Shown in pieces: positions 1 through 5,792 of a stretch of 6,060 nt of DNA. The DNA comes from Chitinophagia bacterium (GTDB taxonomy: Bacteria; Bacteroidota; Bacteroidia; Chitinophagales; Chitinophagaceae), in the NCBI GenBank assembly GCA_010021705.1, contig RGMU01000102.1, positions 1 to 6,060 of the forward strand, read 5' to 3'. Position 1 is the stretch's first letter; each line of letters begins with the position of its first letter. The notes under the pieces are model-generated. The model did not search any database, was not told the origin of the DNA, and saw only the letters and a list, made by a program, of their open reading frames with translations. The translations under genes and the position numbers were made by a program.

Positions 1-231
1 GCAGCATTGCCTATATGGGCTTTGTTTATGCAAAAGGTGTATAAAGACAAATCGTTGGGCATATCGGCAGGTGCGGCATTTAAGCCACCGGCAGGGTATA
101 TAGATTGCGATGGCAATAGCGATACGTTTTCTGTATCTAAGCCTGCTAATGCAGATGAACCTTTGGAGCATACACCACTTGTGCAGCCAGATAAAAAAGG
201 CAGTAAAACAACCGACCCAGAAGATTTTTGA
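1..231 (+). CDS. Class A penicillin-binding protein (PBP1A type), C-terminal end only
   Basis: The gene enters from the left edge in frame 1 and ends at the TGA at 229-231; 76 codons are visible. The first residues, AALPIWALFMQKVY, match the end of the transpeptidase domain of class A PBPs (the ALPIW-type motif followed by a short helix). After them comes a GISAGAAFKPPAGY-like segment and a hydrophilic, low-complexity tail rich in Asp, Lys, Pro and Thr, as is usual at the C-terminus of Bacteroidota PBP1A proteins. The full enzyme would be a membrane-anchored glycosyltransferase/transpeptidase that polymerises and cross-links peptidoglycan in the periplasm; both catalytic domains lie outside the window. 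The next gene starts about 19 nt after this stop on the same strand, which suggests co-transcription. The assignment rests on a short tail, so PBP1A versus another class A PBP is not settled. Confidence 0.8.
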   Translation, partial: AALPIWALFMQKVYKDKSLGISAGAAFKPPAGYIDCDGNSDTFSVSKPANADEPLEHTPLVQPDKKGSKTTDPEDF

Positions 232-250
232 TAACCGTATTCTGCTAAAA

Positions 251-1468
251 TTGAGCAACAAAGTTAAAATTATTAACGACCCGGTTTATGGTTTTTTACG
301 GTTTCCGGAACCGGAGGTAGTAGCGGTTATCAATCACCGTTGGCTGCAAAGGCTTAGGAATATACGGCAAATGGGCATGGCGCATTTGGTGTATCCGGGT
401 GCGATGCACACAAGGTTGCATCACTCTATAGGGGCGTGCCACCTGATGGGCAAAGCCCTTGACGAGCTTCGCCTGAAGAGCATACCCATAGATAAAGAAG
501 AGTACACCGCTGCCCGTTTGGCTGCATTGCTGCATGATATAGGGCATGGACCGTTTTCTCACTCTTTAGAATATGTGCTGGTGAATGTGCCCCACGAGGT
601 AATTTCTAAGCTGCTCATAGAGAAAATGGATGCTGAAATGGGAGGGATGCTTACACCTGCGTTGCAAATTTTTGAGCGCGAATACCCTAAGCCTTTTTTG
701 CACCAGCTTGTATCCAGCCAGTTGGATATAGACCGCATGGATTACCTGAACCGTGATAGCTTTTTTACCGGCGTATCGGAAGGCGTGATAGGGTATGACC
801 GTATATTAAACATGCTTACCGTAAACAACAATCAGCTTGTGGTAGAAGAAAAGGGCTTGCAGTCTGTAGAAAAGTTTATTATAGCCCGTAGGCTAATGTA
901 TTGGCAAGTGTATTTGCACAAAACGGTTATTGGGGCTGAAAGGCTATTGATAAACATAATTACACGTGCCAAAGAACTTATTAATGACGGCATAAGCGTA
1001 TTTGCTACGCCTTCGTTCAACTATTTTTTGACAAAGAACCTTAGTCCTGATGATTTTATCAACAATCCTGAACACTTAGAAGCCTATTGTAATATGGACG
1101 ATACCGATATATTAGCGTCTATAAAAGAATGGCAAAAGCACTCGGACAGCGTGCTATCTACGTTGAGTAAAATGCTATTTTTGAGAAAACTATATAAAAT
1201 ATTCTTTGTAAAAGAAGACGTTGAAGCCCTACTATTGGAAAAAACAATGGAGTTGCAACATAAGTATGGGGTTGAGCCGCGGCTATTAAAGTATTACGCA
1301 TTTTCAGGTGTGGCGAAAAATAATACCTACAATATAGAAAACGAAATGATAAAAATTGAAATGAAAAACGGGGCTGTGAAAAATATTACCGAGCTTGAGG
1401 ACACTTTAGTGAATCAAACAGTTGCACGCTCCGTACAAAAAAACTACATTTGCTATACACAATTCTAA
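251..1468 (+). CDS. HD-domain metal-dependent phosphohydrolase (COG1078/SAMHD1-like)
   Basis: The predicted protein has 405 residues from a TTG start and resembles the HD-superfamily phosphohydrolases related to SAMHD1 and dGTPases. It opens with NKVKIINDPVYGF, the usual N-terminus of this family. The catalytic set is intact, numbered from the TTG: Arg55 and His58 in RLHHSIG, His95-Asp96 in LLHDIGHGPFSH, with His99 and His104 following, and Asp159/Asp161 in SQLDIDRMDYL. By analogy with SAMHD1 (H167, H206, D207, D311) these would bind the metal and phosphate. The C-terminal 200 residues are mostly helical and less conserved. It is probably cytoplasmic; no signal peptide or membrane segment is seen. 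The substrate is unknown and could be a dNTP or another nucleotide. The frame is open back to an ATG at 110, but that extension lies inside the PBP gene in another frame and does not resemble the family. No in-frame ATG lies between the PBP stop and the conserved start; CTG at 242 is a second option. In Bacteroidota this gene commonly sits before lpxD. Confidence 0.9.
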   Translation: MSNKVKIINDPVYGFLRFPEPEVVAVINHRWLQRLRNIRQMGMAHLVYPGAMHTRLHHSIGACHLMGKALDELRLKSIPIDKEEYTAARLAALLHDIGHGPFSHSLEYVLVNVPHEVISKLLIEKMDAEMGGMLTPALQIFEREYPKPFLHQLVSSQLDIDRMDYLNRDSFFTGVSEGVIGYDRILNMLTVNNNQLVVEEKGLQSVEKFIIARRLMYWQVYLHKTVIGAERLLINIITRAKELINDGISVFATPSFNYFLTKNLSPDDFINNPEHLEAYCNMDDTDILASIKEWQKHSDSVLSTLSKMLFLRKLYKIFFVKEDVEALLLEKTMELQHKYGVEPRLLKYYAFSGVAKNNTYNIENEMIKIEMKNGAVKNITELEDTLVNQTVARSVQKNYICYTQF

Positions 1469-1512
1469 TATAACCATATTTATTCATAAAAGACGCCATT
1501 CAATAGCATAAT

Positions 1513-2577
1513 ATGCAGTTTACCGCCCGTCAAATAGCTATCCTTCTTAAAGGCAACCTAATAGGCAATCCGGACAATACAGTTACTCATGTAGCCAAAA
1601 TAGAAGAAGCTACTGCGGGGTCTTTGTGCTTTATAGCCAACCCTAAATATGAAGAATACCTATATACCACTTATGCTTCGGTGGTTATAGTGAACAACGA
1701 ATTGGATATTACGCAGCCGGTAACGCCCACCGTTATTAAGGTGGAGGATGCTTATAGTAGCTTTGCATTGTTGTTAGAGCACTATAACAAAATGCAGGCA
1801 GCAAATAAGCGTGGCGTTGAACAACCGAGCTATATAGCAGCTACGGCACAAATAGGGGAAAATGCCTATATTGGTGCTTTTAGCTATATAGCCGATAATG
1901 TGAAATTAGGCGAAAATGTTGAAATATATCCAGGTAGCTATATTGGTAAAAATACCATAATTGGCAATAATGTAAAGATATATCCCGGTGTTAAAATATA
2001 TGATGATACGCATATAGGCAACGATGTGGTGGTACATTCCGGCACGGTAATAGGAAGTGACGGCTTTGGGTTTGCACCTTTGCAGAATGGGGCATATAAA
2101 AAGCTGGCGCAAATAGGCAATGTGGTTATAGAAGACGATGTAGAAATAGGCGCAAACACCACTATAGACCGCGCTACTATGGGTTCTACGGTTATTAAAA
2201 AGGGCGTAAAATTAGACAACCTAATTCAAATAGCGCATAATGCAGAAGTAGGCGAACACACGGTGATTGCAGCACAAACCGGCGTATCGGGTAGCACCAA
2301 AGTGGGTAGCCATTGCCTTATAGGTGGTCAGGTGGGTATGGTGGGGCATATTAGCATAGCCAATGGCACAAAAATAAATGCCCAAAGCGGTATTTCTAAA
2401 TCAGTTACCACACCCTATACGGTATTAAACAGCAGTCCGGCTTTTGACTACAAAAGCTCGCTGAAAAGCCAAGCGGTATTCAGGCATTTGCCTGAAATGC
2501 AAGCAAGGCTTAATAAATTAGAAGAAACGGTACAAGAGTTATTATCATTGTTAAGCACACAAAAAAATGTCAGTTAA
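1513..2577 (+). CDS. lpxD: UDP-3-O-acylglucosamine N-acyltransferase LpxD
   Basis: LpxD transfers a 3-hydroxyacyl chain from ACP to the 2-amino group of UDP-3-O-acylglucosamine, the third step of lipid A synthesis, in the cytoplasm. The 354-residue length is normal for the family. Residues 1-100 form the LpxD-specific uridine-binding N-domain (MQFTARQIAILLKG at the start, SLCFIANPKYEEYL at about 37-50). Residues from about 105 to 298 are hexapeptide repeats of the left-handed beta-helix type (for example IGENAYIGAFSYIADNVKLG). Family signatures visible are GSDGFGFAP (181-189), NTTIDR (215-220) and IQIAHNAEVG (239-247); His242 matches the catalytic His239 of E. coli. The end (about 312-345) is a helix with coiled-coil character, as in known LpxD structures. 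The ATG is preceded by an AT-rich 44-nt gap after the HD gene with no clear Shine-Dalgarno sequence. The stop lies 2 nt before the GTG of lpxC/fabZ. Identification is secure. Confidence 0.98.
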   Translation: MQFTARQIAILLKGNLIGNPDNTVTHVAKIEEATAGSLCFIANPKYEEYLYTTYASVVIVNNELDITQPVTPTVIKVEDAYSSFALLLEHYNKMQAANKRGVEQPSYIAATAQIGENAYIGAFSYIADNVKLGENVEIYPGSYIGKNTIIGNNVKIYPGVKIYDDTHIGNDVVVHSGTVIGSDGFGFAPLQNGAYKKLAQIGNVVIEDDVEIGANTTIDRATMGSTVIKKGVKLDNLIQIAHNAEVGEHTVIAAQTGVSGSTKVGSHCLIGGQVGMVGHISIANGTKINAQSGISKSVTTPYTVLNSSPAFDYKSSLKSQAVFRHLPEMQARLNKLEETVQELLSLLSTQKNVS

Positions 2578-2579
2578 AG

Positions 2580-4049
2580 GTGAATGAAGAGATAGTAAGC
2601 AAAGCTCCGGAGCTAAAAAGAAAAGCGGAGACACTATACCAGCAAGCATCGGTGCAGAACCAATTTACCCTGAAGGGTAACATTGCGCTCACCGGTGTGG
2701 GCTTGCACACGGGTGCTAATGTGAACATACAAATGAAGCCCGCCAACCCGGGCTTTGGCATTAGGTTTCAGCGCGTTGATTTGCCTGATAAGCCTATTGT
2801 AAAGGCAGATGTTGACTTTGTGGTGGATACCTCAAGGGGCACAACCATTGAAAGCAATGGAGCAAGGGTGAGCACGGTTGAGCATATATTGGCTGCATTG
2901 GTAGGCATGGATATAGACAATGTGCTTATAGAAATTGACGGTCCGGAAGTGCCAATATTAGACGGTAGCAGTAGGGAATTTATTGAAGCTATAGACAGCA
3001 TAGGCACGCAAGAGTTGGATGCCCGGCGCGTGGTTTATTCTATTGATACGAATATTCACTATTACGAACCCGGTAAAAATGTGGATATGTTGGCAGTGCC
3101 TGCCACCGATTATAAAATAACTACCTTAATAGACTTTAATTCACCGGTTTTAGGCACGCAACACGCCAGCTTAAAGCATATATCCGAGTTTAAGAAGGAA
3201 ATAGCACCCTGCCGTACTTTTTGCTTTTTGCATGAATTGGAGTACCTTTTAGATAATAACCTCATAAAAGGCGGGGATTTAAATAATGCCATTGTGGTGG
3301 TGGATAAGGTAGTTACGCAAGACGAACTTAACCATCTTGCTAAGATATTTAACAAGCAACATATTGAAGTGAAGCAAGAAGGCATATTAAACAATGTGCA
3401 GCTACACTATCATAATGAGCCTGCAAGGCATAAACTGCTTGATATTGTAGGCGATTTAGCCCTGATAGGCTATCCTATAAATGCGCATATTATAGCCAGC
3501 CGTCCCGGTCATGCCACCAATGTAGAGTTTGCCAAGAAAATAAAGCAATACATTAAAAAGAACAAGCATCTATCGGATATTCCGCATTATGACCCTTCGC
3601 AGCCGGCTATTTATGATATTACGATGATAGAGAAGGCTCTGCCTCATAAATTTCCGTTTTTGTTTGTAGATAAAATTATTGAACTAAGCGATAACCATGT
3701 GGTGGGCATAAAAAATGTTACGTTTAACGAGCATTTTTTTCAGGGGCATTTCCCGGGCAATCCGGTGATGCCGGGCGTGCTGCAAGTAGAAGCATTGGCG
3801 CAAACAGGAGGAATATTAGCACTGAATAACTATAGCGACCCTGAAAACTATGATACCTATTTCTTAAAAATAGATAAGGTTCGGTTTAAGCAAAAAGTAG
3901 TGCCCGGTGATACGCTTATTCTTAAATTAGAGTTGCTAAGCCCCATACGAAGGGGGATATGCGAAATGAGAGGAACGGTGTATGTGGGAAATAAAATGGC
4001 TACGGAAGCCGAATTAGTTGCACAAATTGTTAGAAAAGATAAAAAATGA
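2580..4049 (+). CDS. lpxC/fabZ: Bifunctional UDP-3-O-acyl-GlcNAc deacetylase / 3-hydroxyacyl-ACP dehydratase (LpxC-FabZ fusion)
   Basis: This 489-residue protein joins two enzymes. LpxC (about 26-325) is the zinc deacetylase that commits UDP-3-O-acyl-GlcNAc to lipid A. Visible residues are GVGLHTG (39-45), Glu101-His102 in STVEH, Thr213 in CRTF, His284 and Asp288 in HKLLDIVGD, and His311 in PGHATN, matching E. coli E78/H79, T191, H238/D242 and H265. A lysine-rich linker (about 318-345) leads to FabZ (about 346-489), with LPHKFPFLFVD (354-364), catalytic His390 in HFFQGHFPGNPVMPGV and Glu404 in VEALAQ, 14 residues apart as in E. coli H54/E68. FabZ dehydrates (R)-3-hydroxyacyl-ACP for fatty acid elongation. 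The fusion is characteristic of Bacteroidota. The annotated start is a GTG 2 nt after the lpxD stop, giving an N-terminal extension of about 24 residues. GTG at 2652 would give 465 residues, closer to the usual length of these fusions, so the start is uncertain. The TGA stop overlaps the lpxA ATG. Confidence 0.97.
   Translation: MNEEIVSKAPELKRKAETLYQQASVQNQFTLKGNIALTGVGLHTGANVNIQMKPANPGFGIRFQRVDLPDKPIVKADVDFVVDTSRGTTIESNGARVSTVEHILAALVGMDIDNVLIEIDGPEVPILDGSSREFIEAIDSIGTQELDARRVVYSIDTNIHYYEPGKNVDMLAVPATDYKITTLIDFNSPVLGTQHASLKHISEFKKEIAPCRTFCFLHELEYLLDNNLIKGGDLNNAIVVVDKVVTQDELNHLAKIFNKQHIEVKQEGILNNVQLHYHNEPARHKLLDIVGDLALIGYPINAHIIASRPGHATNVEFAKKIKQYIKKNKHLSDIPHYDPSQPAIYDITMIEKALPHKFPFLFVDKIIELSDNHVVGIKNVTFNEHFFQGHFPGNPVMPGVLQVEALAQTGGILALNNYSDPENYDTYFLKIDKVRFKQKVVPGDTLILKLELLSPIRRGICEMRGTVYVGNKMATEAELVAQIVRKDKK
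4046..4049 (+). promoter_or_regulatory. ATGA start/stop overlap joining lpxC/fabZ and lpxA
   Basis: The lpxA start codon (ATG, 4046-4048) overlaps the lpxC/fabZ stop (TGA, 4047-4049). This arrangement usually means that ribosomes finishing the first gene re-initiate on the second, keeping the two products in proportion. The preceding bases are A-rich (AGATAAAAA) rather than a purine-rich Shine-Dalgarno, so coupling may matter for lpxA expression. The overlap is seen directly; the coupling is inferred. Confidence 0.65.
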
Positions 4050-4849
4050 TACATCCTTTAACATATATACATCCGGATGCCAAGATAGCACCCGGTGTAC
4101 GGATAGACCCTTTTACTACCATACATAAAAATGTGGAAATAGGGGAAGGCTCATGGATAGGCTCTAATGTTACGATAATGGAGGGGGCAAGAATTGGTAA
4201 AAATGTTAAAATTTTTCCTTCTTCTATTATATCTGCCATTCCGCAGGACTTAAAATTTAAGGGCGAAGACAGTGTAGCCATTATTGGTGATAACACTACT
4301 ATACGCGAATGCGTAACCATTAACCGGGGCACAGCCGACAAAAAAGCTACTGTTATAGGCAACGACTGCCTGATAATGGCATATAGCCACATTGCGCATG
4401 ACTGTGAGGTGGGCAAGGGTTGCATTTTTTCTAACAATACTACACTTGCGGGGCATATACAGGTGGGCGACTATGTGGTGCTGGCAGGGCTTACAGCCAT
4501 TCAGCAGTTTGTGCGCATTGGCTCACATGCGTTTGTAACGGGAGGTTCGCTGGTTAGGAAAGATATACCGCCTTATGTAAAGGCAGCGCGTGAGCCGCTA
4601 TCTTATGTGGGCGTAAACTCCATAGGGCTAAAGCGCAGGGGGTACTCCATTGAAAAAATTAACCACATTTTGGATATTTACCGAATATTGTTTGTGCGGG
4701 GATATAATGTTTCTAAGGCACTTAGCATTATTGAAACAGACATACCGGTTTCAGATGAACGGGACGAGATAATATCTTTTGTGCGCGACACGGGCAAGGG
4801 CATTATGAAGGGCTATATTCGCCGCATGTCCAACGAAGATGTTGGATAA
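4046..4849 (+). CDS. lpxA: Acyl-ACP--UDP-N-acetylglucosamine O-acyltransferase LpxA
   Basis: LpxA catalyses the first lipid A step, moving a (R)-3-hydroxyacyl chain from ACP to the 3-OH of UDP-GlcNAc in the cytoplasm. At 267 residues it has normal length (E. coli 262). It starts with IHPLTYIHPDAKIAPGV, the standard N-terminus, and runs through left-handed beta-helix hexapeptide repeats to about residue 185. Then comes a helical C-terminal domain beginning near GVNSIGLKRRGY (189-200), the ACP-contacting part in known structures. YSHIAHDC (113-120) holds His118, equivalent to catalytic His125 of E. coli; His115 and His137 match His122 and His144. The position of E. coli His160 is Gln153 (TAIQQF). 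Gly166 aligns with E. coli Gly173, the acyl-length ruler residue, so a long acyl chain is expected. The start overlaps the upstream stop by 4 nt, and a terminator follows 26 nt after the stop. No lpxB is seen here. Confidence 0.98.
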   Translation: MIHPLTYIHPDAKIAPGVRIDPFTTIHKNVEIGEGSWIGSNVTIMEGARIGKNVKIFPSSIISAIPQDLKFKGEDSVAIIGDNTTIRECVTINRGTADKKATVIGNDCLIMAYSHIAHDCEVGKGCIFSNNTTLAGHIQVGDYVVLAGLTAIQQFVRIGSHAFVTGGSLVRKDIPPYVKAAREPLSYVGVNSIGLKRRGYSIEKINHILDIYRILFVRGYNVSKALSIIETDIPVSDERDEIISFVRDTGKGIMKGYIRRMSNEDVG

Positions 4850-4875
4850 CGGATAGGATAAATAAAAGGCTTGCG

Positions 4876-4909
4876 GTGGCGTTATTGTATATATAATGCC
4901 ACTTTTTTT
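4876..4909 (+). terminator. Rho-independent terminator after lpxA
   Basis: The left arm GTGGCGTTAT (4876-4885) pairs with the right arm ATAATGCCAC (4893-4902) over ten base pairs with one G-U wobble, around a 7-nt loop, and is followed by seven Ts (4903-4909). It lies 26 nt after the lpxA stop on the + strand and should end the PBP1A/HD/lpx transcript. The hairpin and T-run lie almost wholly inside the last codons of the convergent - strand gene (stop at 4882-4884), whose two AAA lysine codons supply most of the T-run. On the - strand the stem is followed only by a broken U-rich stretch, so termination in that direction is possible but weaker. Confidence 0.85.
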
Positions 4910-5757
4910 ATGAGCGTATTTATCTCGTCTGCCGATGTGGTGTCTTTTTCTTTTTCATAGCAGTTTTTTAGCATAAGCAAATAAACATATAGCACTTTTC
5001 GGCTATCCAGTGGGGATACGGGTACGGAGGTGCTTAATTCTAATTTCCTTAAATAGACCTCAACCTCTTGCCATGAGTAGATAGTGCCGTCTAAGGCATC
5101 TAAGAACACGGCGGGGGTATTTATATTGGCATTATGGGCACTATCACTATCGTGTGCCTGAATGTGAAAATAGCCTACCAAAAACTGGAACGGAACATTG
5201 ATAGCAAATAGCGTGATGTCTAAATGCTCGCATACAGCAAGCATAAGCAACCCTAAAGAAAAGGCATTGCCATGCTTGCTTTCTAATACCTTATTGAGCA
5301 TGAAGTGGTCGGGTGTGGTATTTTTCAGCCCCGTGCCCTTAAAGCTGTGATAATTGTAGAAAATACCCTTAAACACTTCTAAGACCTCTATGCTGCTCAT
5401 TTGGTTATTAAGCTCCAACCATATATCTTTTTTTAACTTTACCATAAAAGCATCTATGCCTGCGCGGTTAAGCTGGGGATAGCGGTATTGGGCTATAAGG
5501 AGCATAATTTCATAAAGGGAAATGTATTTTTGGCTTAATGCAGTGCTAAACTCATCGCATAAGTGATTGAACTGCACGCGGTGTATAATATGCTCTACTC
5601 GGTAGTGCAACAGTCCGTTTTGGCTACTCTCCCACACCCGCTCTAATTGAGGCACAATGGTACTGCCCATTTCTATTAGTTCATGGGCAACAACGGTGTA
5701 AACCTCTTCGTCAGGGTCGTCTATTAATTGCAGCAGTGCGTATATTTTATCATTCAC
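4882..5757 (-). CDS. SirB1-like transglutaminase-fold protein (Transglut_core2 family)
   Basis: The predicted protein has 291 residues and resembles the SirB1/Transglut_core2 family, whose biochemical role is unknown. Residues 1-60 (LIDDPDEEVYTVVAHELIEMG, then a VPQLERVWES segment) look like a HEAT-type helical repeat common at the start of Bacteroidota members. Residues 80-135 are helical. The core (about 135-240) holds FYNYHSFKG, LNKVLESKHGNAFSLGLLML, NVPFQFLVGYF and FLDALDGTIYS, the family pattern of a buried helix followed by strands. In the family alignment I can make by eye, Ser167 takes the place of the transglutaminase Cys, Gln191 the His and Asp220 the Asp, so it is probably not a classical transglutaminase. 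The C-terminus (about 250-288) is a TPR-like helical pair. The start is GTG: a stop (TAG) lies four codons upstream and the next in-frame ATG is residue 30, which would cut the first helices. It lies 35 nt after topA on the same strand. No signal peptide is seen. Confidence 0.82.
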   Translation of the reverse strand: MNDKIYALLQLIDDPDEEVYTVVAHELIEMGSTIVPQLERVWESSQNGLLHYRVEHIIHRVQFNHLCDEFSTALSQKYISLYEIMLLIAQYRYPQLNRAGIDAFMVKLKKDIWLELNNQMSSIEVLEVFKGIFYNYHSFKGTGLKNTTPDHFMLNKVLESKHGNAFSLGLLMLAVCEHLDITLFAINVPFQFLVGYFHIQAHDSDSAHNANINTPAVFLDALDGTIYSWQEVEVYLRKLELSTSVPVSPLDSRKVLYVYLLMLKNCYEKEKDTTSADEINTLIKKVALYIQ

Positions 5758-5792
5758 TTGGTAAAGCTATGTATTAGCTGCTAAACGATAAA

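Noticed and set aside
110..250. Upstream in-frame extension of the HD gene beginning at ATG 110
   Set aside because: It lies inside the PBP coding region in another frame, its residues do not resemble the HD family, and the conserved N-terminus begins only near residue 48 of that frame.
1469..1512. Possible promoter in the AT-rich gap before lpxD
   Set aside because: I could not find a convincing Bacteroidota -33/-7 pair (TTTG and TAnnTTTG); AT-richness alone is not enough.
1840..2400. Apparent short repeats at DNA level in lpxD (and likewise in lpxA)
   Set aside because: The roughly 18-nt periodicity comes from the hexapeptide beta-helix protein repeats; it is not a CRISPR or tandem DNA repeat.
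4030..4437. 135-codon open frame antisense to lpxA
   Set aside because: It mirrors the repetitive hexapeptide codons of lpxA, has no family resemblance, and lies fully opposite a certain gene. Shorter antisense frames opposite lpxD (1938-2219) and lpxC (3110-3394) are rejected for the same reason.
5774..5784. Odd palindrome TTAGC-T-GCTAA between topA and the SirB1-like gene
   Set aside because: It is only 11 nt with a one-base centre, so it cannot form a stable hairpin, and it matches no operator I recognise.
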